Source of the DNA: Deltaproteobacteria bacterium
GTDB taxonomy: Bacteria; Desulfobacterota_D; UBA1144; Nemesobacterales; UBA2774
Assembly: GCA_040223695.1 (NCBI GenBank)
Contig: JAVKFU010000009.1
Span: 1 to 64,000, forward strand
Direction: 5' to 3'
DNA length: 64,000 bases
The notes beneath the pieces are model-generated. The model was not told the origin of the DNA and searched no databases. It saw only the letters and a program-made list of their open reading frames with translations. The position numbers and the translations under genes were made by a program. Shown here one piece after another: positions 17,755 to 25,928 of the stretch; within the stretch, counting starts at the first letter, position 1, and the number at the start of each line of letters is the position of its first letter.

Positions 17755-18579
17755 CTAAATCGCCGTCCCTATTATGTCGACCATATCTATCTTTTCTATA
17801 TTTTCCCCGAGGAACCTTCCCGCGACCGACAGGAAGCTGTCCGAGACGTCCGTCAGAAAATACTGTCTTGACGGCGAGCCGGACCCCCGGTTCACAATAT
17901 CATTCTCGCTCAGAATTTTCTCTATCTCCTTCGCGGTCTCCTCGGCGGAGTCTACGAGCGTTATGTCCTCACCCACGACTTTCTGTATTGTCCGCTTTAA
18001 AAGAGGGTAGTGTGTGCATCCGAGGACGAGTACGTCGATTCCGATCTGCCTGAACGGCTCGAGGTACTGTTCGGCTATGAGCTCGGTTATTTCCCCCTCT
18101 GTCCATCCTTCATCGGCCAGAGGCACGAAGAGGGGGCAGGCGCTCGAGTGAACTTTTATGTCCGGCGATATTTCCTGAATGGCTTTTTTGTAAGCGCCGC
18201 TCTTTATTGTAGAAGGCGTTCCTATGACACCGACATTTTTAGTCCCGGTTGCCGCGGCCGCTTTCTTCGCGCCCGGCTCTATAACGCCCAGCACGGGTAT
18301 ATCGAATTCGCGTCCGAGGCTCGGGAGCGAAACAGCCGAGGCCGTGTTGCATGCGACCACCAGAAGTTTTATCCCCTTCTTGATCAGGAACTCCGAATTG
18401 CTGTGGGAGTAAGCTATAACCGTCCTGCTTGATTTTGTCCCGTAGGGAACCCTGGCCGTGTCCCCCAGATAGATGATATTCTCCCGGGGCAGTCTTCCGA
18501 TGATCTCCCTTACTACGGTCAGCCCCCCGATCCCCGAATCAAATACACCTATCGGCGCGCTGTTTGTTTCGTTGCTCAT
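17755..18579 (-). CDS. murI: Glutamate racemase
   Basis: A 274-residue cytoplasmic enzyme converting L- to D-glutamate for peptidoglycan. Both catalytic cysteines are present in their motifs: VVACNTASA and LGCTHYPLL. The N-terminal PIGVFDSGIGGLTVVREI block and the GDTARVPYG segment (Asp/Ser and substrate loop) are canonical. Length is normal. It lies 35 nt downstream of radA on the same strand, so the two are probably co-transcribed. Confidence 0.96.
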   Translation of the reverse strand: MSNETNSAPIGVFDSGIGGLTVVREIIGRLPRENIIYLGDTARVPYGTKSSRTVIAYSHSNSEFLIKKGIKLLVVACNTASAVSLPSLGREFDIPVLGVIEPGAKKAAAATGTKNVGVIGTPSTIKSGAYKKAIQEISPDIKVHSSACPLFVPLADEGWTEGEITELIAEQYLEPFRQIGIDVLVLGCTHYPLLKRTIQKVVGEDITLVDSAEETAKEIEKILSENDIVNRGSGSPSRQYFLTDVSDSFLSVAGRFLGENIEKIDMVDIIGTAI

Positions 18580-18614
18580 AATATCTCTCGAGTGAAATGA
18601 TATACGGTTATCCG

Positions 18615-19997
18615 TCAGAAAAATACTTCGATTGCACTTTCCACGGAATCAACTCCGATAAGGGAAATAGAATCATCCCCGGAGCCGATTCTGTCAAGAT
18701 TTATCCTGGGCAGAACGCACTTTTTAAATCCGAGCTTCCGGGCCTCGTTTATTCTCAGATCAACCTGAGACACCCCCCTTATTTCCCCCGCGAGTCCCAC
18801 CTCCCCGAATACTACCGTATCCGGTCCAACCGGTTTGTTGAGGAAGCTCGAGACAAGCGCCATCGATATGGCGAGATCAATCGCGGGCTCCTCTATCTTT
18901 ACTCCCCCCGCGACGTTCATAAAAATGTCCTGTCCCAGTATCTGAAGCCCCGCTCTTTTTTCCAGAACCGCTACGAGAAGGGAGACCCGGTTATTGTCGA
19001 GTCCGATAGTCGTTCTCCTCGGCACCCCGAATCCGCAGGGGGAGACGAGCGCCTGTATCTCCACCAGTATGGGCCGTGTACCCTCGATGCTCGGCGTCAC
19101 AATAGAGCCCGAAGCGTTCTCCGGTCTTTCGGATAGGAATATCTCGGACGGATTTGCTACCTCCCTGAGCCCGCTGTCCAGCATCTCGAACACCCCAATT
19201 TCGTTAGTAGATCCGAATCTGTTTTTGACCGCTCTCAAAATCCTGTACGGGTGGTCCTTTCCCCCCTCGAAGTAGAGCACCGTGTCCACGAGATGCTCGA
19301 GAACCTTCGGGCCCGCTATAGTCCCTTCCTTCGTCACGTGGCCTATAAGAAAAATCGCGGTACCCCTGGACTTGGCGTGCTGCATCAGCTTGGCCGTGCA
19401 TTCCCTTATCTGCCCCACGCTCCCCGGCGCAGAGCCGAAATCCTCCGTAAACATGGTCTGAATCGAATCAATCACCGCTATTTCAGGTTCGAGCTTCTCT
19501 ATTTCCTCGAGTATCGTCTCGACCGAAGTTTCCGTAAGCACGAACACCGTATCCGAGGACACCCCTGTCCTCTCGGCTCTCATCCTGACCTGCTGCGGCG
19601 ATTCCTCGCCGGTTACATAGAGGAGTCTGTAATCAGAGGAATTACGGCCCTCTTTTTTCCCGCCTATATCGTTCAGCATCTGAAGGGCCAGAGTCGATTT
19701 CCCGATTCCGGGATCGCCCCCTACGAGTATCACGGAACCCGGGACGAACCCTCCCCCGAGCACCCTGTCGAGCTCCTTATTCCCCGTCGAGATCCTGTCC
19801 TCCTTATCGGTCACGATTTCCGTAATGGCAACGGGCTCGACGGAATGCGCTTTTCGTGCTTTTCTCTTTCCCTTTTGGGTCTTCTCCTCGACGTAAGTGT
19901 TCCAGCTCCCGCATTCCGGGCATTTCCCGAGCCACCTGGGGGAGGAGTTGCCGCAGTTCTGGCATACGAACTGAGAGTGTGTTTTTGTTTTCTTCAT
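18615..19997 (-). CDS. radA: DNA repair protein RadA (Sms)
   Basis: About 460 residues. RadA is a RecA-like hexameric helicase that processes recombination branches. Order: a four-cysteine zinc finger (CQNCGNSSPRWLGKCPEC), a RecA-type ATPase core with Walker A GGDPGIGKST, the RadA-specific KNRFG motif, and a C-terminal Lon-like domain. The start is taken at the ATG at 19997, directly before the zinc finger; an in-frame start at 20069 would add 24 residues not seen in the family. It is first in a likely radA-murI operon, divergent from the DUF5993-like/dsbB pair. Confidence 0.95.
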   Translation of the reverse strand: MKKTKTHSQFVCQNCGNSSPRWLGKCPECGSWNTYVEEKTQKGKRKARKAHSVEPVAITEIVTDKEDRISTGNKELDRVLGGGFVPGSVILVGGDPGIGKSTLALQMLNDIGGKKEGRNSSDYRLLYVTGEESPQQVRMRAERTGVSSDTVFVLTETSVETILEEIEKLEPEIAVIDSIQTMFTEDFGSAPGSVGQIRECTAKLMQHAKSRGTAIFLIGHVTKEGTIAGPKVLEHLVDTVLYFEGGKDHPYRILRAVKNRFGSTNEIGVFEMLDSGLREVANPSEIFLSERPENASGSIVTPSIEGTRPILVEIQALVSPCGFGVPRRTTIGLDNNRVSLLVAVLEKRAGLQILGQDIFMNVAGGVKIEEPAIDLAISMALVSSFLNKPVGPDTVVFGEVGLAGEIRGVSQVDLRINEARKLGFKKCVLPRINLDRIGSGDDSISLIGVDSVESAIEVFF

Positions 19998-20112
19998 CGG
20001 GCTGGCTTTAATCCACTCAGTCAGGGAAATTATACTATAAAAATTGAGACTGTCTTGAAGGCTTTTCATAAAAACAGGATGTATCCTTTATGGGAAAGGG
20101 AGATATCGGGTT

Positions 20113-20268
20113 ATGATGGCTGCGCTTTTTCTACTGTTCGTAGTTACGATGCTGCTTGCATGGTACGGCAAACGAAGAGCATCGATTTATTTATTCTTTA
20201 TTACGCTCGTTCTTTGCGCGTTGTGGTTCAGGCATCATATAACCGAGCATTTAAATATTAATTTGTGA
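20113..20268 (+). CDS. Small membrane protein, DUF5993-like
   Basis: A 51-codon gene: ATG at 20113, TGA at 20266-20268. The product opens MMAALFLLFVVTMLLAW, has a GKRRAS turn and a second hydrophobic helix, and ends WFRHHITEHLNINL, so it should be a two-helix hairpin in the inner membrane. This pattern (two short helices, a basic turn, a W-F-x-H-H motif and an L-N-L tail) is what I recall for DUF5993 proteins, which occur next to DsbB-like genes. Here dsbB starts 15 nt later. Its function is unknown; a partner role for DsbB is inference. A weak GGGAGAT precedes the start by about 10 nt. Confidence 0.75.
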   Translation: MMAALFLLFVVTMLLAWYGKRRASIYLFFITLVLCALWFRHHITEHLNINL

Positions 20269-20283
20269 ATAAGAGCTTAAGTC

Positions 20284-20835
20284 ATGAATCCTGCGCTTGC
20301 CAGAAACTTAAACGCCCTCGGCGTGCTTGGAATTTGCGGCGTTCTCCTGGGGGCCTACTTTATACAGTTCGTTAAAGGGGAGTTCCCGTGTCCGCTCTGC
20401 CTGCTCCAGAGACTAGGCATGCTGGGCGTCGCCTTCGGAGCAATGCTCAATCTGAGATTCGGGATTCGCCCCTCGCATTACGGTATTTCTCTCTTGAGCG
20501 CCGTATTCGGAGCCTCGGTCTCAGTCCGTCAGATACTTCTTCATATTGTGCCTGGTACGGGAAGCTACGGGTCCCCTGTCCTGGGTCTTCACCTCTACAC
20601 ATGGGCGTTCGTCGTCTTCGTTGCGGCCATTTTCCTTATCGGACTCATGATGCTCTGGGAGCGGCAATTCAGGGAAAATCATGAAAGTAATTCTCCCGAA
20701 AATATGAGCCGGTTCATTAAAACCGTATTCTTTCTGGCGGTTTTCATATCGGCCTCAAACGTAGTTACGACTTTTCTCGAATGCGGACCCGGTCAGTGTC
20801 CCGATAATCCCGTATCCTATGAAGAGCTTCGTTAA
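20284..20835 (+). CDS. dsbB: DsbB-like disulfide bond formation protein
   Basis: A 183-residue inner-membrane protein with four or five helices that in DsbB reoxidises periplasmic thiol oxidases and passes electrons to quinone. The quinone-proximal pair is present: FPCPLCLLQRLGM (Cys36, Cys39). The second, DsbA-interacting cysteine pair of E. coli DsbB is absent from the long periplasmic loop, which reads HIVPGTGSYGSPVLGLHLYTWA and matches a cysteine-free subgroup loop. Two further cysteines sit near the C-terminus (Cys167, Cys172; ECGPGQC) and might take that role. It follows the DUF5993-like gene by 15 nt. No dsbA is nearby. Confidence 0.85.
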   Translation: MNPALARNLNALGVLGICGVLLGAYFIQFVKGEFPCPLCLLQRLGMLGVAFGAMLNLRFGIRPSHYGISLLSAVFGASVSVRQILLHIVPGTGSYGSPVLGLHLYTWAFVVFVAAIFLIGLMMLWERQFRENHESNSPENMSRFIKTVFFLAVFISASNVVTTFLECGPGQCPDNPVSYEELR

Positions 20836-20912
20836 GGCTTCCCTGGCTAAACACGGTCGGCTGAGACGATAGCGGGATTCAGGATATAACTGAATTCGTT
20901 CCCGACAGGATG

Positions 20913-20940
20913 CTGACTTCTACAGTTTTAGCAGTATAAT
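20913..20940 (+). promoter_or_regulatory. Promoter of the carbonic anhydrase gene
   Basis: CTGACT (20913-20918), a 16-nt spacer and a perfect TATAAT (20935-20940), 35 nt upstream of the start codon. A dyad overlaps its last base and the probable transcription start. Confidence 0.5.
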
Positions 20941-20960
20941 TAGTGACAAATATTCACTAA
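20940..20960. promoter_or_regulatory. Candidate operator dyad at the carbonic anhydrase promoter
   Basis: TTAGTGA and TCACTAA form a perfect 7-bp inverted repeat with a 7-nt gap. It lies between the -10 box and the AGGAGG ribosome site (20961-20966), the usual place for a repressor site covering +1. It could also form a weak 5' mRNA hairpin. Confidence 0.45.
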
Positions 20961-20975
20961 AGGAGGAATTCATCA

Positions 20976-21713
20976 ATGTCAGACGGTTCAGCTTTTTCCA
21001 GACGCAGGTTTTTGCAAATAGGCGGAGCAGGAGTATTGGGCGCGGGATTTATTGATCCTTTGGGGAATTTTCTCCTGACCGGGGAAGCGAGGGCGGAGGA
21101 TGTTAAGACTCCTAAAAACGGTGATGAATCTTTAAAGAAGCTGATGGAAGGCAACAAGCGCTTTGTCAATGCCACAAAAGAGGGTTATACGAGAAGAACT
21201 CCCGAACGCAGAGAGATCACGGCTCAGGGGCAGAATCCGTTTGCCGTAATTCTAGCTTGCGCCGATTCCAGGGTCGCGCCCGAGATTCTTTTCGATCAGG
21301 GCATAGGTGATCTGTTCGTCGTAAGGGTTGCCGGGAATATCGTCAATCCTCAGAACTACGGAATAAAGGGCAGTATCGAATTCGGTGTAAAGGCTCTGGG
21401 AGCGAATCTGATAATGGTGCTCGGACACAGCGCCTGCGGGGCTGTGGCGGGGGCAATCCAGGCTTTGGAGTCGGGGACCAGTTTTCCGGGCTCTATAGAA
21501 AATATAGTCAAAACAATCGAGCCCGCCGTGAAAAAGGTCAAAGGCGAGCCCGGAGACCTGCTCGAAAATTCTATCGTTTCCAATGTGAAGTTCGGAGTCC
21601 GGAAATTAAATAACTCCGAGCCGGTTATAGCTCCGATGGTGAAAGAGGGGAAGGTGAAAATCGTAGGAGGCAATTACGATTTAAAGACCGGCGAAGTCAC
21701 GATTGTGACGTAG
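20976..21713 (+). CDS. Tat-exported beta-class carbonic anhydrase
   Basis: A 245-residue beta-carbonic anhydrase interconverting CO2 and bicarbonate. Zinc ligands and the Asp-Arg dyad are in place: Cys95-x-Asp97-x-Arg99 in ACADSRVAPE, and His151-x-x-Cys154 in GHSACGAV. The N-terminus has a twin-arginine signal, SRRRFLQIGG (8-17), a hydrophobic region and an ARA cleavage site near residue 40, so the folded zinc enzyme should be exported to the periplasm. Most beta-class enzymes are cytoplasmic, although Tat-bearing relatives are known. A good AGGAGG precedes the ATG by 9 nt. It is probably monocistronic, with a promoter and operator-like dyad directly upstream. Confidence 0.93.
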   Translation: MSDGSAFSRRRFLQIGGAGVLGAGFIDPLGNFLLTGEARAEDVKTPKNGDESLKKLMEGNKRFVNATKEGYTRRTPERREITAQGQNPFAVILACADSRVAPEILFDQGIGDLFVVRVAGNIVNPQNYGIKGSIEFGVKALGANLIMVLGHSACGAVAGAIQALESGTSFPGSIENIVKTIEPAVKKVKGEPGDLLENSIVSNVKFGVRKLNNSEPVIAPMVKEGKVKIVGGNYDLKTGEVTIVT

Positions 21714-21822
21714 AATTTTTTGTTGATTGCGTGTTTCAGGTTAATTATTATTACTCAAGTGACGGGAGCGTTTTGCGTACTCTATTTAATCCATCTCACC
21801 TAAAGGACAGGAGTATTCGAAG

Positions 21823-22752
21823 TTGGCGTCGTCGTCCAAAAAAGTCATTTACGCGGCCCTGGTCGGCAACGCGCTCATTGCAGTTACGAAATTCATAGCG
21901 GCTATATTAACAGGAAGCTCCGCAATGCTGTCGGAGGGCATTCACTCGGTTGTCGATACGGGCAACCAGATGCTCATACTTCTCGGACTAAGGAGGGCTA
22001 CAAAACCGCCCGACAAGAATTTCCCCTTCGGCCACGGAAAGGAGGTTTATTTCTGGAGCTTTGTTGTTGCGATTCTGATATTCGCCCTGGGCGCGGGAAT
22101 ATCCATTTATGAAGGCGTCCTCCACCTGATGCATCCCGAGCCCGTCGAGAGTCCTTACATAAACTATATTGTTCTGGGGCTGGCGATGCTCTTTGAGGGA
22201 GCCGCATGGTACTTCGCGTTTAAGGAGTTCAGCAGCGCCAGGGGCAAGTGGAGTTATCTCACGGCCGTTAAGCGCGCTAAAGACCCTACCGTATTCGTAG
22301 TGCTCTTCGAGGATTCGGCGGCTCTTCTCGGACTTGCCGTTGCTTTTCTGGGGATTTTTCTCGGCCAGATTACAGGTGTGGTTTATTTTGACGGAGCGGC
22401 GTCGATTGCAATCGGCATAATTCTCGGAGGAACGGCGGTATGGCTTGCCTACGAGACAAAGGGACTCTTGATAGGCGAGAGCGCCAATGAGTACATAGTG
22501 GAGGGGATACGCCAGATTGCGGGTAAAAATAAGATAATAGATCATGTAAATGAAGTTCTCACACTCCACATGGGGCCGGAGTTCATATTGGCCAATATAA
22601 GCATTGATTTCAGGGACGACGCCAGGGCCGAGGAAATTGAGATTGCCGTAGAGAAACTGGATAAAGAGATAAAGGGGCAATTCCCTCTTGTTAAAAGAAT
22701 ATTTGTTGAAGGCGAGGCGAGAAGAGAGCGTACCGGGAAGCGTAATAGCTGA
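21823..22752 (+). CDS. Cation diffusion facilitator (CDF) transporter
   Basis: A 309-residue inner-membrane metal exporter of the CDF family, typically Zn2+/Fe2+/Co2+ against H+. Six helices are evident. The metal site is suggested by HSVVDTGNQ (His41, Asp45) in helix 2 and by a second acidic motif, LFEDSAALLG, in helix 5. A short cytoplasmic C-terminal domain (about 205-300) follows. The HxxxD pattern in helix 2 is typical of zinc and broad-range CDF members. The start is a TTG with AGGACAGGAG upstream. It is the next gene after the carbonic anhydrase, 109 nt away; a role in zinc supply to that enzyme would be speculation. Confidence 0.92.
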   Translation: MASSSKKVIYAALVGNALIAVTKFIAAILTGSSAMLSEGIHSVVDTGNQMLILLGLRRATKPPDKNFPFGHGKEVYFWSFVVAILIFALGAGISIYEGVLHLMHPEPVESPYINYIVLGLAMLFEGAAWYFAFKEFSSARGKWSYLTAVKRAKDPTVFVVLFEDSAALLGLAVAFLGIFLGQITGVVYFDGAASIAIGIILGGTAVWLAYETKGLLIGESANEYIVEGIRQIAGKNKIIDHVNEVLTLHMGPEFILANISIDFRDDARAEEIEIAVEKLDKEIKGQFPLVKRIFVEGEARRERTGKRNS

Positions 22753-22895
22753 TCGGGCGTATCGACATGTCCCCTGTAATCCTGTGAGTTAAACCCTTGA
22801 AATTCTACCCGTGATGAATATCTTTCTATCGAATTATTGAGATACTGCAGGTTACTTAATCATCATTAGATATAGTCGGGAGGTTTTAATCGAAA

Positions 22896-24749
22896 ATGGC
22901 CGGGAAATCCGCTAAAAAACATGAATTCCAGGCAGAGGTGAAGCAGGTCCTGGATATCGTTATCAACTCACTGTATACGGATAAAGAGGTATTTATACGG
23001 GAGCTTGTCTCAAACGCCTCTGACGCCCTGGAAAAAATGAGATATTTACAGCTCACTGAAAAAAATATATACGACGAAGAGCTTCCGCTCGAGATTAATA
23101 TAAGAACTGACGAAAAAGAGAATACTATAGCGATAGAGGATCACGGTATAGGCATGAACGCCGAGGAGCTTGTAGAAAACCTCGGCACTATAGCTCATTC
23201 AGGCTCGAAGGCTTTTTTAAACGCCGTAAAGGAATCGGGGGAGGTGAATGACAACCTGATCGGGCAGTTCGGAGTGGGGTTTTACAGTGTGTTTATGGTC
23301 GCAGGCTCAGTCGAGGTTTATACCCACAGCTGGAAGAAGACGGGCAAGAGCCTTTTATGGAAGAGCGACGGCTCCGGGACGTACGAAATAGAGACGGTAA
23401 AAGGCGCAAGGCGGGGAACCAGAATAGTTGTCCGTCTCAAGGAAGATGATAAGGAATTTTCAAACGCCGAGCGTGTAAAAGAGGTTCTCACCCACTATTC
23501 GAGCTTTGTCCAGTTCCCCATAAAGCTGAACGGCGAGCAGATTAACAATGTTCAGCCGATATGGATGCGCGGCAAGGGTGAAATAACGGACGAGGAATAT
23601 ACGGAGTTCTACAAATTTCAGGCAAACGCGTTTGATGAGCCTCTCTATAGACTGCATTTCAGCTCGGACGCTCCCCTCGATATTAACGCGCTGATTTTCG
23701 TTCCCGGGGAAAACCCCGAGCGCTGGGGCCTGGGCAAGACAGAGCCCGGAGTGAGCCTCTACTGTAAGAAAATACTTATCGACTCCAAACCCGAGGGTCT
23801 CCTGCCCGATTGGATGCGGTTCTTAAAAGGCGTGGTGGACAGCGCCGACCTGCCGCTTAATATCTCGCGGGAGACCATGCAGGACAGTGCGCTTGCGAAA
23901 AAGATAGGGCAGGTAATAACGGGGCGCTTCATCAAGTTTCTGGAGGACGAATCCAAAAGGGACGCCGGGAAATTTGAGGAGTTCTACAAGGGCTTCTCGA
24001 TATTTATCAAGGAAGGGGTCGCTGCAGATTTCAAAAACAGGGAGCAGCTCGCAAAGCTCCTTCGCTTTGAGTCCTCCAGTACCGAAAAAGGGAAGCTTGC
24101 AACATTAGACGAATATGTCTCCCGCATGAAAGAAGATCAAAAGGAAATCTACTATCTTTATGCGCCGAACCGGGAAACTCTGGAAGCGGGACCTCAGCTG
24201 GAGGCTTTCAAGGCGCAGGGGCTTGAGGTCCTTTACCTCTACGACCCGGTGGACGAGTTCGTAATGACGAGCCTCAAAAAGTACGGCGACAAGGAGCTAG
24301 TATCCGCCGACAACGCCGATATCAGGCTCGACGAGGCGTCGCCCGAATCGAAAGAGGAGGCGATTCCCGAGGACGAAGCAAAAGCCCTCTGCCAGTGGAT
24401 AAAGGAAGCCCTGGGCGAAAACGTAAACGAGGTGAACGTGAGCAAGAGGCTCGTGGACAGTCCCGCAATCGCGCTTAACGCGGATAAGTTTTTGACGCCC
24501 TCGATGAGAAGGATGATGAAAGCCATGAAGCAGGACGTCGATATGAAAGACTCGGTTAACCTGGAGATCAACCCCGGCCATAAACTGATTAAGAACCTCA
24601 GCTCGCTCAAAGATAAAGATTCGGAGACGGCCAAGCTGGTTGCGGAGCAGATTTTCGACAACGCTCTAATTTCAGCGGGTTTTCTCGACGACCCGAGAGT
24701 TATGGTCAGCCGCGTTTATCAAATTCTCGAGCGGGTCGCCGAATCCTGA
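22896..24749 (+). CDS. htpG: Molecular chaperone HtpG (Hsp90)
   Basis: A 617-residue cytoplasmic ATP-dependent chaperone. The GHKL ATPase domain has SNASDALEKMR, DHGIGM and GTIAHSGSK, and IGQFGVGFYSVFMVA; the middle domain has the catalytic Arg segment LPLNISRETMQ; the dimerisation domain ends the protein. Length is normal for bacterial Hsp90. GGGAGG lies 12-18 nt before the ATG. I found neither a CIRCE element nor a convincing sigma-32 box in the 143-nt gap upstream, so heat control is not shown by sequence. Confidence 0.97.
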   Translation: MAGKSAKKHEFQAEVKQVLDIVINSLYTDKEVFIRELVSNASDALEKMRYLQLTEKNIYDEELPLEINIRTDEKENTIAIEDHGIGMNAEELVENLGTIAHSGSKAFLNAVKESGEVNDNLIGQFGVGFYSVFMVAGSVEVYTHSWKKTGKSLLWKSDGSGTYEIETVKGARRGTRIVVRLKEDDKEFSNAERVKEVLTHYSSFVQFPIKLNGEQINNVQPIWMRGKGEITDEEYTEFYKFQANAFDEPLYRLHFSSDAPLDINALIFVPGENPERWGLGKTEPGVSLYCKKILIDSKPEGLLPDWMRFLKGVVDSADLPLNISRETMQDSALAKKIGQVITGRFIKFLEDESKRDAGKFEEFYKGFSIFIKEGVAADFKNREQLAKLLRFESSSTEKGKLATLDEYVSRMKEDQKEIYYLYAPNRETLEAGPQLEAFKAQGLEVLYLYDPVDEFVMTSLKKYGDKELVSADNADIRLDEASPESKEEAIPEDEAKALCQWIKEALGENVNEVNVSKRLVDSPAIALNADKFLTPSMRRMMKAMKQDVDMKDSVNLEINPGHKLIKNLSSLKDKDSETAKLVAEQIFDNALISAGFLDDPRVMVSRVYQILERVAES

Positions 24750-24914
24750 GTCGCGCTTCTTCGTGGCATAGAGGACTCTGCGGGTATGCGCCCCCGTTCC
24801 GCGTCCGGACGACGGGATCCATCTGATAAGATTTGACGGTTCAGTACCCCCTCTGAATCGCCGGTTGAGCCGCTATCCGGAATTCTGTTAATCGTGATGC
24901 GGTTTCCCGACAGT

Positions 24915-24943
24915 TTGATATACACCTTTATAAAAAGTATACT
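24915..24943 (+). promoter_or_regulatory. Sigma-70 promoter of the MoxR/VWA pair
   Basis: TTGATA (24915-24920), a 17-nt spacer and TATACT (24938-24943). It would give a leader of about 85 nt before the MoxR gene. The rest of the 287-nt gap after htpG shows no gene. Confidence 0.55.
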
Positions 24944-25036
24944 TTTATTACTTAGGGGACTGATACGGCTCGGATTGCAGTTAAGTATAATTCCTAATCT
25001 GAATTCAACTCGATAATAAATTAAGGGGTCAGAGAA

Positions 25037-25873
25037 ATGAAATTCGAAGGCACAGAAAACTATATTTCGACAAGGGATTTGAATCTTGCGGTTAACGCTT
25101 CAATTACTCTGCAAAGGCCGCTCCTCATAAAGGGGGAGCCGGGCACGGGAAAGACCATGCTCGCTTTCGAGGTGGCTGAAGCCATCGGAAAGGAGCTGAT
25201 AACATGGCACGTGAAATCATCTACGAGCGCGCAGCAGGGCCTTTACGAATACGACGCCGTCTCGAGGCTGCGTGATTCCCAGCTGGGTGACGAAAGGGTC
25301 AATGACATATCGAATTACATAAAGAAGGGCAAGCTGTGGCAGGCGTTTGAGTCTGAAGAACAGGTTGTATTGCTTATAGACGAAATAGACAAGGCCGATA
25401 TCGAGTTTCCGAACGACCTCTTGCTGGAGCTGGACAGGATGGAGTTCTACTGCTACGAGCTTCGGAAAACGATAACAGCTAAAGAACGCCCTATAATAAT
25501 AATCACTTCCAATAACGAAAAGGAGCTCCCCGACGCATTTCTCAGAAGGTGCTTCTTTCATTATATCAGCTTCCCCGACAGGGAGACACTGAAAGCCATA
25601 GTCAAGGTCCATTATCCCGACCTGGAGGACAAGCTCATAGAAAACGCCATGAATGTGTTTTACGATATCAGGGAAATCGACGGGCTCAAGAAAAAGCCTT
25701 CTACGAGCGAATTAATCGACTGGCTCAAGCTTATAATGGTCGGCAAGATTACGGAATCCGAGCTCGGGTCAGTGGACTTGTCCGAAAAGCTTCCTCCGTT
25801 CGCAGGCGCTTTGTTGAAGAATGAGCAGGATCACGAGCTTCTCACCCGCATCAGGCTCAGGTACAGGCGATAG
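25037..25873 (+). CDS. MoxR-family AAA+ ATPase
   Basis: A 278-residue AAA+ ATPase of the MoxR group. Walker A is GEPGTGKT (33-40), Walker B is VVLLIDEIDKAD, and the sensor/arginine segment is ITSNNEKELPDAFLRRC. MoxR proteins act as chaperone-like ATPases with VWA-domain partners to insert metals or activate enzyme complexes; the group with a CoxE-like partner includes CoxD of carbon monoxide dehydrogenase maturation. The VWA partner follows 55 nt downstream. No CO dehydrogenase or methanol dehydrogenase gene is in the window, so the client is unknown. Confidence 0.92.
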   Translation: MKFEGTENYISTRDLNLAVNASITLQRPLLIKGEPGTGKTMLAFEVAEAIGKELITWHVKSSTSAQQGLYEYDAVSRLRDSQLGDERVNDISNYIKKGKLWQAFESEEQVVLLIDEIDKADIEFPNDLLLELDRMEFYCYELRKTITAKERPIIIITSNNEKELPDAFLRRCFFHYISFPDRETLKAIVKVHYPDLEDKLIENAMNVFYDIREIDGLKKKPSTSELIDWLKLIMVGKITESELGSVDLSEKLPPFAGALLKNEQDHELLTRIRLRYRR

Positions 25874-25928
25874 CATTAATCCATTTACTTTATATTGGTA
25901 GATTCGGCGGTTAATCAAAAAAAGGTGC

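Noticed and set aside
19251-20261. 336-codon frame on plus strand over radA
   Set aside because: It is antisense to the RadA coding sequence, rich in Arg/His/Pro, and shows no family motif. Its last part overlaps the DUF5993-like gene in another frame.
22753-22895. Sigma-32 or CIRCE control of htpG
   Set aside because: CCCTTGAA at about 22793 resembles a -35 heat-shock box, but the -10 spacing and sequence do not fit, and there is no CIRCE inverted repeat.
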